Positions 1-8,611 of a stretch of 64,000 nt of DNA are shown piece after piece. The notes beneath the pieces are model-generated. The model saw only the letters and a program-made list of their open reading frames with translations, had not been told where the DNA came from and ran no database searches. The position numbers and the translations under genes are program-made. Positions within the stretch are counted from its first letter, which is position 1. Each line of letters opens with the position of its first letter. The stretch comes from JASLMY01 sp965226475 (lineage in GTDB: Bacteria; Pseudomonadota; Alphaproteobacteria; GCA-2731375), in NCBI GenBank assembly GCA_965226475.1, contig CBDDDJ010000004.1, forward strand, positions 744,001 to 808,000, read 5' to 3'.

Positions 1-234
1 CGCCCGAGCCTCGAACCGTTCGATGCTCACGCCATCGATCCCGGCGGCGCCTTTGTTGGCTCGGACCCTCGCCCAAGCCGCCTTCAGCGTCGCCGGCGCA
101 TCCACCTTGTCCATCAAACTGTTCCAACGTCCTCCTTTGACGCCGTTGCCCAGCGCCGACACCATGCGATCCGTCCACACCGAGGCTTCGACCCAGGACC
201 AAGCCTTGGTTTCCGCTCCACGTTTAGCCTTCAT
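1..234 (-). CDS. ltrA: Group II intron reverse transcriptase/maturase, N-terminal part (runs off window)
   Basis: Reading leftward from an ATG at 234, 78 codons stay open to the window edge. They contain the hallmark RT domain-0/1 segment ANKGAAGIDGVSIERFEARA at the left edge, preceded by an LMDKVDAPATLKAAWARVR-type segment. This is the conserved N-terminus of LtrA-like group II intron-encoded proteins, which splice the intron RNA as a maturase and copy it into DNA during retrohoming. The catalytic YADD region, maturase X domain and any HNH domain would lie outside the window, so intactness cannot be judged. The sequence on its 5' side is consistent with the intron ribozyme. The family call is sure; activity is unknown. 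Confidence 0.85.
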   Translation of the reverse strand, partial: MKAKRGAETKAWSWVEASVWTDRMVSALGNGVKGGRWNSLMDKVDAPATLKAAWARVRANKGAAGIDGVSIERFEARA

Positions 235-705
235 GGCACTGCCGGTGCTCTCTGTGCCTCTCGGTCGACATCTCGCATCCACCTTCCTGCCCTCCTTCCC
301 TCCGCCCGGGTTTGCTCACCGGACCTCTCGCCACATACGCGGCAGCGGTACCATGGGGGCTCTGACTCCTGCCCGGCTCGCCCGAACCGCACAGGCCTCT
401 CTGCTTACTCCGCCTTGCCTTCCCGACATCCCACCCCCAACCACCCAGTGCCGTCCGATCGTCGCTCTCATCGCCACATACGCGCGATCGGTCGGACCCT
501 CCAGGGGCCCAGGCTTCGCGTGCGACCGCTAGCTCGCCACGACACCATCGCCGAATCGGGTTCGTTATCCCGCGGGCTGCCGGTTCGCCTCCAGTTGCTT
601 CCCACCCCACCTCATGACGGATGCAGTTACTGTCGGCTTCATATGCCGTGGTCTTCACATGACAAGGACTCCCACCTTGCTGACAAAGCGTCCTCACAGA
701 CGCAC
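235..705 (-). ncRNA. Group II intron 5' ribozyme region (domains I to early IV)
   Basis: The roughly 470 bases upstream of the intron-encoded protein have no credible reading frame, are G-rich on the minus strand and show short self-complementary blocks, as expected for ribozyme domain I. Reading leftward, GTGCG occurs at 705-701. This matches the GUGYG consensus of group II intron 5' ends, so 705 is my best guess for the intron/exon boundary. Domain V cannot be seen because the intron continues past the window edge. The boundary is inference; covariance modelling would settle it. Confidence 0.55.
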
Positions 706-934
706 GATCGCCACGCTCCGCTCGCGATGACGGTGGTGTTTGTGAGCCAGCGACGAGTCACTTCGTCTGCTCGCCGCTATAATATCGAACGACCGCCTAC
801 CGGGAGGGCGCGGGACGGCGCGTCACGCCGACCTCGATCGAATGCGGCCGTCACCGTAATCCCAACGCCCGGCGCCTGGACAATCTTTCGGGATATGCGA
901 AGCTGGAGGCCGGCACGGACTCGGGAGGCACCAC
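706..934. other. Upstream region of the VOC gene
   Basis: About 230 bases between the putative intron boundary and the VOC gene. No gene is visible. The last bases carry a good ribosome binding site, TCGGGAGGCACC, directly before the ATG at 935. Confidence 0.4.
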
Positions 935-1318
935 ATGGTGATCTTGCTGGATCACGTCATCGTCCCCTCTCGCCGTCCGATGTCCTCGGCCCAGGCGCTC
1001 GCCGGGCTTTTGGGCGTCGGGTGGGAGGAGAAGGTCGGACATTTCACGCCCGTCTACGTCAACGAATCGCTGACACTCGATTTCGACCGGTCCGAGCGGT
1101 TCGAGCGCCATCACTACTGTTTCCACTTCGGCGACGAGGAATTCGATGGAATTTTCGAACGCGTCCGCGGCGCGGAAATCAAGTATCGCAGCATGCCGAA
1201 CGGGGACGACGACCTCCGGATCAACACGCGGATGGGGGGACGGAACTTCTACTGGAACGACGACGACGGCCATCTATGGGAGGTGCTGACCGTGAGCTAC
1301 GCCCGCCGGGGTGCGTGA
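935..1318 (+). CDS. VOC-family (glyoxalase/bleomycin-resistance/dioxygenase fold) protein
   Basis: The 127-residue protein has the length and pattern of a single VOC module: it opens with LLDHVIVPS (first metal-ligand strand, DHV), followed by the paired beta-alpha-beta-beta-beta layout and a final GHLWEVLTVSYARR strand in which GHLWEV resembles the usual metal-ligand G-x-x-x-E/ExLT motif. VOC proteins bind a divalent metal and act as lyases, isomerases, extradiol dioxygenases or antibiotic-binding proteins; the sequence does not pick one. The ATG at 935 is preceded by GGGAGG at good spacing. It stands alone between the intron and a convergent hydrolase gene. Confidence 0.8.
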   Translation: MVILLDHVIVPSRRPMSSAQALAGLLGVGWEEKVGHFTPVYVNESLTLDFDRSERFERHHYCFHFGDEEFDGIFERVRGAEIKYRSMPNGDDDLRINTRMGGRNFYWNDDDGHLWEVLTVSYARRGA

Positions 1319-1402
1319 GACGGCGTCGCCGCGATACCGGCGGCCGTGCGTGCGTCGCGGTTTAGGGCTCTTGTTTCCCGCGTTTCTCGCGATGGCGCAA
1401 GG

Positions 1403-1476
1403 CTAGCGTGGTGGATATGAAGTTCCTCACGGTGCCTGGCCCAATAATCGGAGGAACTTCAAATCCACCACGCTAG
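1403..1476. repeat. Palindromic CTAG-flanked element, copy 1
   Basis: A 66-base inverted repeat, with arms CGTGGTGGAT...GAAGTTCCTC and their complement around a 22-base loop, is bounded on each side by CTAG (1403-1406 and 1473-1476). A related 78-bp copy lies at 61234-61311 in the opposite sense and shares the loop core TCCGATTATTGGG. CTAG on both sides looks like a 4-bp target duplication, as made by some IS5- and IS1182-type transposases, so this is probably a short non-autonomous element. The right CTAG supplies the TAG stop codon of the neighbouring hydrolase. It may also serve as a terminator for the two convergent genes. Confidence 0.8.
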
Positions 1477-2147
1477 GCGAGCAGCGCGATCGCTTCATCG
1501 GCGGTCCGGACGTCGCCGAACGTGAGATAGAAGTTGCAGAGCGAGGCGGCGTGCTCGGCGTCGGTGCTGGCGGCGCATCCATCCGAGATCATCACCGTGC
1601 GGAAGTTCAGCATCATGGCATCGCGCGCCGTCGATTCGCAGCACACGTTGGTGTAGACGCCGGTAATCAGGACCGTGTCGACGCCACGGTGGCGAAGCAG
1701 CTCGGCGATGTTCGACGAGCCCTGGATGAAGGCGGAAAACCGTTGCTTGACGACGCGTTCATCGCCGGCGCGTACCTCCAGCTCGGGCCAGAGCTCGAAG
1801 CCGGGGGCGTCCTCCCGCAATGACCGCCATCTGATTTCCCGCTTCTCGGGCGAGAACAGCTCGCCGGCCACCGACCAGTCCTCGAGGTCCCGCGATCTGG
1901 CCTGGTTTTGAAGCCATACCACGACGCCGCCGGCCTCGCGCAGCGCGGCGGCCAGCGTGTTGATCCCTGGCACGATCCGGCGCGCCATCGGGCAGGCCGC
2001 TTGCTGTCCGTCCGCCATGTAGTAGTTCTGCATGTCGACCACCAGCAGCGCCGTTCGATCCCCCTTCAAGGATTCGACGTGATGGGGTCGTCCCATCCGT
2101 TCGGTGACGCGCGCGATATATTCCGGCGGGATTTCGAAGTGATGCAT
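1473..2147 (-). CDS. Isochorismatase-family cysteine hydrolase (RutB/N-carbamoyl hydrolase type)
   Basis: The 224-residue protein carries the full catalytic triad of the family: Asp in LLVVDMQN, Lys in ERVVKQRFSAF and Cys in TGVYTNVCCESTARDA. The family hydrolyses C-N bonds in ureides and carbamoyl compounds (ureidoacrylate, N-carbamoylsarcosine, nicotinamide) or the ether bond of isochorismate. The Cys-Cys-Glu-Ser-Thr context resembles the amidohydrolase branch. I chose the ATG at 2147 because an AGGGGA site precedes it and the family's N-terminus normally starts a few dozen residues before the Asp; an open frame continues upstream but is GC-rich filler. The TAG stop lies inside the CTAG end of the palindromic element. 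Confidence 0.8.
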   Translation of the reverse strand: MHHFEIPPEYIARVTERMGRPHHVESLKGDRTALLVVDMQNYYMADGQQAACPMARRIVPGINTLAAALREAGGVVVWLQNQARSRDLEDWSVAGELFSPEKREIRWRSLREDAPGFELWPELEVRAGDERVVKQRFSAFIQGSSNIAELLRHRGVDTVLITGVYTNVCCESTARDAMMLNFRTVMISDGCAASTDAEHAASLCNFYLTFGDVRTADEAIALLA

Positions 2148-2843
2148 GACGGTCCCCTGGCGATCGGTCGGCCGATGGCGGTTTCGACGGTCCACGGCCA
2201 ACGCGGAAAAAGGAGGAAAAGGGGTCGTTTTTTTATTCGACCAAAACGATAGCATGGGATCGGCGCGCGTCTCGCGCCGCCCGCAACCTCGCGGCGCCGT
2301 GGCGACACCGAAAGCCGGACAAGGACGATCGCGCGGCGCGCCCGGGGCGTCGCCGAAGGCCGCGCCAAGGCCAACACCGAAAGGGGCCCGGAGAAGCCGC
2401 GGACCTCACCTCCCGGCCCCTGGGCGCGGGCCGCGCGGACCGCTCGGGGCGCCGCCGGCGGCGGGACACGCCGCCTCTCCTTCGGCCCGCGACGCCGCCC
2501 GCCCGCGACGCCGGGCGGGAGCCGCGGCGAAGACGAAGCGCGGAAATCGGCGGGCTTTCGCGCCGCGCGGCGCCTCTCCCCCGTCGCCCGCACCGCCGCC
2601 TTGCGCCGACTCGCGCCGGACGCCATGTCATAACCACGCACTTCTCGCCAAGCCGGCGCTCGGCCCGCCCGGCCCGCGCCACCCGGCGGCGCCGAGGCGG
2701 GCGAAACGGCGAGGTTTTCGATGATCGGCGCCGGAAACGCGGCATTTGGCGGCATGCCCTCCCTTCGCGGGCCCCGCGCGCGGTGCCCTTGACAGGCGCG
2801 GGGACCCGGTCAAGCTGGCGGGCGAAACCAGGGAGGGAACACC
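2148..2843. other. Very GC-rich intergenic region between divergent genes
   Basis: About 700 bases separate the hydrolase start from the aldolase start. Long frames are open on both strands, but they are Arg/Pro/Ala-rich with no family signature and look like a by-product of extreme GC content. The only recognisable item is a half-copy of the TTGACA repeat near the right end. Promoters for both divergent genes must lie here, but none is distinct. Confidence 0.5.
2786..2822 (-). repeat. Half-unit of the TTGACA/GGCAAAGTGG interspersed repeat (a)
   Basis: The top strand reads TTGACAGGCGCGGGGACCCG followed by GTCAAGCTGGCGGG. The complementary orientation matches the units at 6801-6840, 8779-8819, 12784-12812 and 18631-18670. 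It lies 22-58 bases upstream of the aldolase ATG. The TTGACA could double as a -35 box with 17 bases to AAGCTG, but that downstream hexamer is a poor -10. Confidence 0.5.
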
Positions 2844-3629
2844 ATGACCAAGATCTCCAACCCCGCGCGGGACCGCCTGGAGGCGGGCGAGCTCGCCATC
2901 GGCATCGGCCTGCGCCAGGCCCGCACCGTCGATATCGGCAAGATCATGGCGGCCTGCGGCTACGACTGGCTGTTCATCGACATGGAGCACAACACCATGT
3001 CAATCGACACGGCCGCGCAGATCAGCGTCGCGGCGCAGGACGCCGGCATCACGCCGATCGTGCGGGTGCCCGGCTACCAGCATTTCCACGCGACCCGGAT
3101 GCTGGATGGCGGCGCGCTCGGCGTCGTGGTGCCCCATGTCGACACCGTCGAGGTCGCGGCCGAGATGGCGTCGAACTGCCGTTATCCGCCGATCGGCCAC
3201 CGCTCGGTCACCTCCAGCCTGCCGCAGATCGGCTTCGAGCGGCTGCCGGTGGGCGAAACGACTAAGATCGTCAACCAATCGACCTTGCTGGTTGTGATGC
3301 TGGAATCGCCGGAGGCGATCGAAAACGCCGAGGGAATCGCGGCGGTGGAAGGCATCGACTGCCTGCTGATCGGCACCAACGACCTCTGCATGGAGATGGG
3401 GATTGCGGGCCAGGTCGGCGACGACCGCGTGGTCCAGGCCTACGAACGGGTCATCGCCGCCTGCGAGGCCAACGGCAAATGGGCCGGCATGGGCGGGGTC
3501 TACGACCCGCCGCTGATGACCCGCTACGTCGACATGGGCGTGCGCATGCTGCTGGCCGGCAACGACCTGCCGCTGATGATGGCCGCCGCGAGCGAGCGGG
3601 CCCAGGCCATGCGGGCGCTGCAGAAGTGA
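2844..3629 (+). CDS. HpcH/HpaI aldolase family protein
   Basis: The 261-residue protein has the TIM-barrel signature of class II 2-keto-3-deoxy sugar-acid and 4-hydroxy-2-oxoheptanedioate aldolases: WLFIDMEHNTMS (Glu-His pair), the phosphate- or pyruvate-binding PIVRVPGY, GALGVVVPHVDT, the metal-ligand segment VVMLESPEAIENAEGI, then LIGTNDLCMEMG. Such enzymes cleave or form C-C bonds next to pyruvate using a divalent metal. The family's Arg appears in PIVRVPGY. A strong GGAGGG site precedes the ATG. The deacylase gene starts 7 bases after the stop, so the two are probably co-transcribed. The substrate is not predictable. Confidence 0.85.
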   Translation: MTKISNPARDRLEAGELAIGIGLRQARTVDIGKIMAACGYDWLFIDMEHNTMSIDTAAQISVAAQDAGITPIVRVPGYQHFHATRMLDGGALGVVVPHVDTVEVAAEMASNCRYPPIGHRSVTSSLPQIGFERLPVGETTKIVNQSTLLVVMLESPEAIENAEGIAAVEGIDCLLIGTNDLCMEMGIAGQVGDDRVVQAYERVIAACEANGKWAGMGGVYDPPLMTRYVDMGVRMLLAGNDLPLMMAAASERAQAMRALQK

Positions 3630-3636
3630 GCGGCCG

Positions 3637-5112
3637 ATGACCGATCATGGCGAGGCGCCCGCCGGCGCCGACTTCGTGGTTCGCAGCGCGCTGATCCTGG
3701 ACGGCACCGGCGGGGCGCCGCGGGTGGGGGACCTCGCCGTCTCGGGCGACCGCATCACCGGGCTCGGCGATCTCGGCCGCACCGCCGGGTCCCGCGAGAT
3801 CGAGGCCGACGGTCTGGCGCTGGCGCCGGGCTTCATCGACGTCCACACCCACGACGACCGGATCTTGCTGGCCGATCCCGAAATGCGGGCCAAGACCAGC
3901 CAGGGGGTGACCAGCGTCGTCGTCGGCAACTGCGGCATCTCGCTGGCGCCGATGACCAGGCCGGGCATCCCGCCGCCGCCCTTCGACCTCCTGGCCGACG
4001 AGCCGGAATACTGCTTCGCCAGCCTGGCCGACTATTTCGCCGCCCTCGACGCCGCGCCGGCGGCGACCAATTCGGTGGCGCTGGTCGGCCACTCGGTGCT
4101 GCGCCACGACACCATGGACAGTCTCGAGCGCACCGCCACCGACGGCGAGATCGCCCGAATGCGCGATCTGATGGCCGAGGGGATGGCGGCGGGCGCGATC
4201 GGCATGTCCTCCGGCCTCTTCTACCCGCCGGCCCGCCAGGCGGCGACGGAGGAGGTGATGGCCGTCGCCGAGGCGCTGACCGAGGGCGACGGGATCTATA
4301 CCGCGCATATCCGCGACGAGAGCGAGCATGTGCTGGAGGCGATCGAGGAGGCCGCGGCCATCGCGCGCCACGCCGACGTCCAGGTCATCATCAGCCATCA
4401 CAAATGCGCCGGCGCCGCCAACCACGGCCGCAGCGTCGAGACCCTGGCGCTGATCGACAAGCTCCGGGGCCAGCAGCGCCTCGGCCTCGACCTCTATCCC
4501 TACATCGCCGGTTCCTCGGTGCTGCTTCCCGAACTCATCACCGATGCCGCGCGCACCCTCATCACCTGGAGCAAGGCGATGCCGGAGGCGGCGGGCCGAG
4601 ATCTGGCCGAACTGGCGGCGGAGATGGGCGTCGACCAGGCGGCGGCGAGCGAACGGCTGCAACCCGCGGGCGCCGCGTATTTCATGATGGACGAGGCGGA
4701 CGTGCGCCGGATCATGGCCCATGACGCCTGCATGATCGGCTCCGACGGGCTGCCGAGCGACGTCCATCCCCACCCCCGCCTCTGGGGCACCTTCCCGCGC
4801 GTGCTCGGCCATTACGCGCGCGAGGAGGGGGTGCTGACCTTGGCCGACGCGGTCCGCCGCATGTCCGGCCTCCCGGCGGCGGAGTTCGGTCTGCGCGGCC
4901 GCGGCGTGCTCCGCCCCGGCGCCCACGCCGACCTGGTGCTGTTCGATCCCGCGACGGTGGCGGACCTGGCGACCTTCGACGAGCCGCTCCGCCCCTCGGC
5001 CGGGATCGTCGAGGTCTTCGTCAACGGCGAGGCGGTCTGGCGCGACGGCGCCGCCACCGGCGCCCGCCCGGGCCGCGCAATCCGCCGCTCGGAGACGAAC
5101 CGGGGACGGTAG
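3637..5112 (+). CDS. N-acyl-D-amino-acid deacylase/D-aminoacylase-type amidohydrolase
   Basis: The 491-residue protein is an amidohydrolase-superfamily enzyme of the D-aminoacylase branch: a beta-sandwich segment, then GFIDVHTHDD (His70 and His72), GNCGIS with the Cys (about residue 99) used as a zinc ligand in D-aminoacylases, HIRDES and ISHHKCAG for the later His ligands, and MIGSDGLPSD for the catalytic Asp. The C-terminus GVLRPGAHADLVLFDP is the standard second half of the sandwich. Known members hydrolyse N-acyl-D-amino acids or related N-acyl/carbamoyl compounds. It follows the aldolase gene by 7 bases and converges on the TPP-enzyme gene. Confidence 0.85.
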   Translation: MTDHGEAPAGADFVVRSALILDGTGGAPRVGDLAVSGDRITGLGDLGRTAGSREIEADGLALAPGFIDVHTHDDRILLADPEMRAKTSQGVTSVVVGNCGISLAPMTRPGIPPPPFDLLADEPEYCFASLADYFAALDAAPAATNSVALVGHSVLRHDTMDSLERTATDGEIARMRDLMAEGMAAGAIGMSSGLFYPPARQAATEEVMAVAEALTEGDGIYTAHIRDESEHVLEAIEEAAAIARHADVQVIISHHKCAGAANHGRSVETLALIDKLRGQQRLGLDLYPYIAGSSVLLPELITDAARTLITWSKAMPEAAGRDLAELAAEMGVDQAAASERLQPAGAAYFMMDEADVRRIMAHDACMIGSDGLPSDVHPHPRLWGTFPRVLGHYAREEGVLTLADAVRRMSGLPAAEFGLRGRGVLRPGAHADLVLFDPATVADLATFDEPLRPSAGIVEVFVNGEAVWRDGAATGARPGRAIRRSETNRGR

Positions 5113-5152
5113 GCCGTCACTCGCCGATTGCTCGGCGTCGGCCGTCGTCGTC

Positions 5153-6730
5153 TCAACGACCGACCCCGGCGGAGGGCGGGCGGCGCACCAGGGACCGGAC
5201 GTTGGGCATTTCGCCGACCGGGACCTCGATCAGGCTGGGCTTGTCCTCGGCCAGGTGGCTGGCGAGGGTGGCTTCGAAATCCTCCGGCGTCTCGGCGCGG
5301 TCGGCGCGCATGCCGAAGGCCCGCGCCATGGCGACGAAATCCGGGTTGGTGAGGTCGACGGCGATGTGGCGGCCGCCATAGTTGTTGCGCTGGATGGTCT
5401 TCACGTTGCCGTAGGCCTTGTTGTCGAACACGATGGCCGTGACGGGGATGTCGTGGTGCACGGCGGTCGCCAGCTCCTGCACCGTGAACATGAAGCCGCC
5501 GTCGCCGCAAAGCGCCACGACCTTGGCATCGGGCCGCGCCACCTTGCCGCCGAGCGCCGCCGGATAGGACCAGCCGAGCGTCGCCTGGAAGCCCGGCATG
5601 AAGAAGCCGCGGGGCCTGAACATCGGCGTCGCGAAACGGGCATAGACGGTAAAGCGGGTGACGTCGGCGTAGATCAGGCCGTCCTCCGGCAGCGCCCGGC
5701 GAAGCGCGCCCGCATAGCCGGCGAGCGGCTCCAGCCCGGCGAGCTTGGCCGTCATCTTGGCCCGGGCGGCGGCGGCCTCCGGCCAGATCGCGCGGGGCGC
5801 CGGCCCCGCTTCGGCGAGCGCGGCGTCGAGGGCGCGCAGGCCCACGTCGGCCGAGGTGACGATGGCGATGTCGGCGGCCCTGGGCTTGGTGATCTGCGCG
5901 GGATCGATATCGATGCGGATGGTCTCGACCTCGCCCTCCCGGCCCCAGGCCAGACCCGGATTGGTGAAGCGGGTGCCGACCACCAGCGCCACGTCGCAAT
6001 GCGTCCAGGCCTCCTGGTCCGTCATCATGGTGAAGGCGAGCGCGTGGCTGTCGGGCAGGCTGCCGCGGGCGTTGGGGCTCATCACCACCGGCGCGCCCAA
6101 TCGCTCGGCCAGCGCCAGCAAGGGCGCCTCGGCATCGACGATGCCGCCGCCGACCAGGATCAGCGGGCGCGCCGCCGCCGCCAGCCGCAAGGCCGCGCGG
6201 GCGACGAGTTCCCCATCGGGCTCGGGCGCCATCTCGAAGACGGCGGGCTGCTTGCGGCCCGAGTGCATGTGCTGGAAGGCATCGGCCAGCAGGGCGGGGA
6301 CCTGGGCCGGATGTTCGGCGCGCTCCACCCAGTCGATGACGCCGCGCGTCACTGCCAACTGATCCTTCAGCTCGTACGCGATGCCGTAGCCCTGGCCGAT
6401 CTGGTAGGAGGGGATCTGCCCGGTAATGCCCAGCATCGGCAGGTTGGCCGACGCGCCGGTCGCCAGCGCGGTGAGGCTGTTCAACAGCCCCGGCCCCGGC
6501 ACCACGCAGAAGACCCCGGTCCGCCCGCTCGCCTGGGCATAGCCCATGACCATGAAGGCGGCGCCCTGTTCGTGGCGGGTGTGGACGACGCGCAGATTGT
6601 TGCGCCGCTCGTGGAAGGCATCGAACAGATTGTCCAGCTGAATGCCCGGGATCCCGAAGACGGTGTCGACCCCGTGGTCCAGAAGGGATCGCACGACGGC
6701 CTGGCCGCCGGTCATGTTTTGCGTGGTCAT
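5153..6730 (-). CDS. Thiamine pyrophosphate-dependent enzyme, acetolactate-synthase-like
   Basis: The 525-residue protein has the three-domain layout of the benzoylformate decarboxylase/acetolactate synthase family. The N-terminal pyrimidine-binding domain holds the activating Glu in TRHEQGAAFMVMGYA and the PGPGLLN loop. A central domain carries PLILVGGGIVDAEAP, and the C-terminal pyrophosphate domain has ALCGDGGFMFT...IVFDNKAYGN (GDG-N motif). These enzymes decarboxylate or ligate 2-oxoacids. The upstream neighbours suggest a role in handling a 2-oxoacid made by the aldolase, but this is inference. The start at 6730 is set by GGAGGG. The gene is convergent with the deacylase gene, with 40 bases between stops. 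Confidence 0.85.
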   Translation of the reverse strand: MTTQNMTGGQAVVRSLLDHGVDTVFGIPGIQLDNLFDAFHERRNNLRVVHTRHEQGAAFMVMGYAQASGRTGVFCVVPGPGLLNSLTALATGASANLPMLGITGQIPSYQIGQGYGIAYELKDQLAVTRGVIDWVERAEHPAQVPALLADAFQHMHSGRKQPAVFEMAPEPDGELVARAALRLAAAARPLILVGGGIVDAEAPLLALAERLGAPVVMSPNARGSLPDSHALAFTMMTDQEAWTHCDVALVVGTRFTNPGLAWGREGEVETIRIDIDPAQITKPRAADIAIVTSADVGLRALDAALAEAGPAPRAIWPEAAAARAKMTAKLAGLEPLAGYAGALRRALPEDGLIYADVTRFTVYARFATPMFRPRGFFMPGFQATLGWSYPAALGGKVARPDAKVVALCGDGGFMFTVQELATAVHHDIPVTAIVFDNKAYGNVKTIQRNNYGGRHIAVDLTNPDFVAMARAFGMRADRAETPEDFEATLASHLAEDKPSLIEVPVGEMPNVRSLVRRPPSAGVGR

Positions 6731-6800
6731 ATCACAGGTCCCTCCGGGGTCGCGCGAACGCCACGGGCAAGGTCCCGGCCACGACACGCCCTCAAGTCCA

Positions 6801-6840
6801 CGCCGGCCACTTTGTCCGGGTCCGGGCGCCTGTCAAGCAA
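6801..6840 (+). repeat. Half-unit of the TTGACA/GGCAAAGTGG interspersed repeat (b)
   Basis: The top strand reads GGCCACTTTGTCCGGG followed by TCCGGGCGCCTGTCAA and matches the core of the units near 8.8, 12.8 and 18.65 kb. It sits about 70 bases upstream of the TPP-enzyme start, a position comparable to copy (a) before the aldolase. Its complement gives TTGACA pointing toward the TPP gene. Confidence 0.55.
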
Positions 6841-7582
6841 GCGTGTCGCGGGGCGCGTTGGCGCCCGCCGACGACCGCGCGCGGGCCCTCGCGGCGAGGG
6901 AAAGCGGCGTTGCCTCCAAGGGAACGCGCCACCGCCGGATGCGGGGAACTGGCAAACGGATCGATGCGACTGTTTCCCTCCGCGCGCGCCATCCGCCCGC
7001 GCGGGCGGGGTGGGAAGCGAGCGCCCCGGCCGGGCGGGGGCATCATCGCGAGACCCGTTCAACGGATCTGACCGTGTGCAAACCCGGTTGGCGGTGGGGT
7101 TCCAACGGGCGTTCCGCGCTGTTCCGCCGCGCGCGGGCGCTCGAGGCGAGGGACCGGTCGCCGTTCGGCTCGCCGCGTCCGCCGCCCGGCCGAGGCCGAA
7201 TTCGAGCCGCGCGGCGAGACCTCCAAGTCGAGGGGTGACTCCAAATGCGCGCGCCTCGTCGGCTCGCCGCGCCCGATCGCCGGGTGCCCGCCGTGGAATT
7301 TCGTCGCCATCACCGCTGCCCGGCCCGTCCGCCCGGCGGATGCGACATGGCGCGCCGACCCCGGACTCCGGGTCGAGCAAGCGCCCATGGCGCCGGCGAC
7401 GAAGGTCCGCCGAGGCTGGCGGCGGCGACGATCCCTCGTCCGGCTGCCGAAACGCGAAAAGGGGACTGTCCCCATAAGGTAGACCGAGCCCGCGCGACGG
7501 TAGAGGGGCCGCAAGGCACCCTACGCCGCGCCGCTCCCGCCGCCGTTCCTGGATACACCGGCGGCGGGGGCTTCGCGCCTGG
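6841..7582. other. GC-rich intergenic stretch
   Basis: About 740 bases without a credible gene. Composition resembles the 2.15-2.84 kb spacer. Near 7457 there is GGGGACTGTCCCC, a 13-base palindrome resembling the REP-type sequences around the RAYT pseudogene at 13 kb. Nothing else is recognisable. Confidence 0.45.
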
Positions 7583-7819
7583 TCATGTCGCCTTCCCTAT
7601 AATCGGCACGCCGCCGAAGTGGACGTCCAGACAGTCGGTCCAAGCGTCGTGGGCGTGCGGCGGTAGGCCCACGGCCTCCGACACTTTCACGGCGCGGTCC
7701 GGCGGCGAGGCGTGCCGCGGACCGTCCACCAGCGCGTCAACCGGGAAGAAGACCATGTCGCCGGGCTGGCGATCCAGTTGCGGCTCGCGGAAGAGGGCGT
7801 AACCAGCGGGCCCGAAACG
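7583..7819 (-). pseudogene. 3' remnant of an unrecognised protein gene
   Basis: Directly after the TAG stop of the SDR gene the same strand stays open for about 78 codons and ends in TGA at 7583. The translation reads like real protein (RFGPAGYALFREPQ, PGDMVFFPVDALVDGPRH, PHAHDAWTDCLDVHFGGV). It has no start near the SDR stop; the only in-frame ATG would give 57 residues. I read it as the surviving C-terminal end of a deleted gene. The family is not recognised, and chance openness in GC-rich DNA remains possible. Confidence 0.35.
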
Positions 7820-8611
7820 CTACGCGCCGGGGCGAAGCTGGCCCGCGAATTGCGCGGTCACGCCGCCGTCCACCGCGAGGACCGAGCCGGTCATATAGGA
7901 TGACGCGTCGGAGGCCAGAAACAGCGCCACACGCGCCACCTCATCGGCCTCGCCGAGACGGCCAAGCGGGCGCAGCAGGGTCATCTTCGCCCGCGTTGCT
8001 TCGGGATCGTCGCTGCTGGCGATCCCCTGTTCGTACATCGGCGTCACCGTGGCGCCGGGGCAGATGCAATTCACCCGGACGCCTTGCGCGGCGAAGTCGA
8101 GCGCCATGTTCTTGGTCAGCAGCACGACGCCACCCTTCGACGCGTTATAGGCGGCGTCATCGCGCAGCCCGTCCGGCCCGGCGACGGAGGCGATGTTCAC
8201 GACCGCCGCGCCCGGCCGGCCGGCGATGTGTGGCAAGGCATATTTCGAACATAGATAGACGCCCTTCAGATTGACGCCGATAATCCGATCCCAATCGGCC
8301 TCGTCGGTCGACACGACCGACCCCGTCGCGTGGATTCGGGCATTGTTGACCAGGATGTCGATTTCCCCGAAAGCCTCGAGGGCGGTTTCAACCATGGCCC
8401 GAACACTGTCGGCATCGGCCACGTCGCAGGGAACGAAGCGGGCCTCGCCACCGGATTCGTCAATGTCGCGAACCGCCGATTCGCCCGCCGCCGCGTCGAT
8501 ATCGGCGAGCGTTACCCGCGCACCTTCCGCCGCCAAAAGACCGGCGATAGCGCGTCCCAACCCCATGGCGCCACCGGTGACAATAGCCCTCCGCCCCATG
8601 AGACTGGTCAT
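7820..8611 (-). CDS. Short-chain dehydrogenase/reductase (SDR)
   Basis: The 263-residue protein is a classical SDR: cofactor motif TGGAMGLGRAI near the N-terminus, an acidic residue after the second strand (LADID, suggesting NAD preference), NNAR instead of the usual NNAG, Ser in NIASVAG, and the YNASK catalytic pair, then the PG motif CPGATVTP. The C-terminus SSYMTGSVLAVDGGVT is typical. It would oxidise an alcohol or reduce a ketone in the cytoplasm. The ATG at 8611 has an AAAGGAG site; the upstream frame extension lacks one. Confidence 0.88.
   Translation of the reverse strand: MTSLMGRRAIVTGGAMGLGRAIAGLLAAEGARVTLADIDAAAGESAVRDIDESGGEARFVPCDVADADSVRAMVETALEAFGEIDILVNNARIHATGSVVSTDEADWDRIIGVNLKGVYLCSKYALPHIAGRPGAAVVNIASVAGPDGLRDDAAYNASKGGVVLLTKNMALDFAAQGVRVNCICPGATVTPMYEQGIASSDDPEATRAKMTLLRPLGRLGEADEVARVALFLASDASSYMTGSVLAVDGGVTAQFAGQLRPGA

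Noticed and set aside
2066..2755. Long frames on both strands in the 2.1-2.8 kb spacer
   Set aside because: Arg/Pro/Ala/Gly-rich, no start signals, no conserved blocks; extreme GC removes stops by chance.
2786..2822. TTGACA in the repeat units as a true sigma70 -35 box
   Set aside because: The spacing to AAGCTG/AAAGTG is 17 bases, but these are poor -10 hexamers and the same string occurs in copies away from gene starts, so it is kept only as a possibility.
5255..7477. 740-codon open frame on the plus strand
   Set aside because: It is antisense to the TPP enzyme and then runs into GC-rich spacer; composition is His/Gly/Arg-rich with no family motif.
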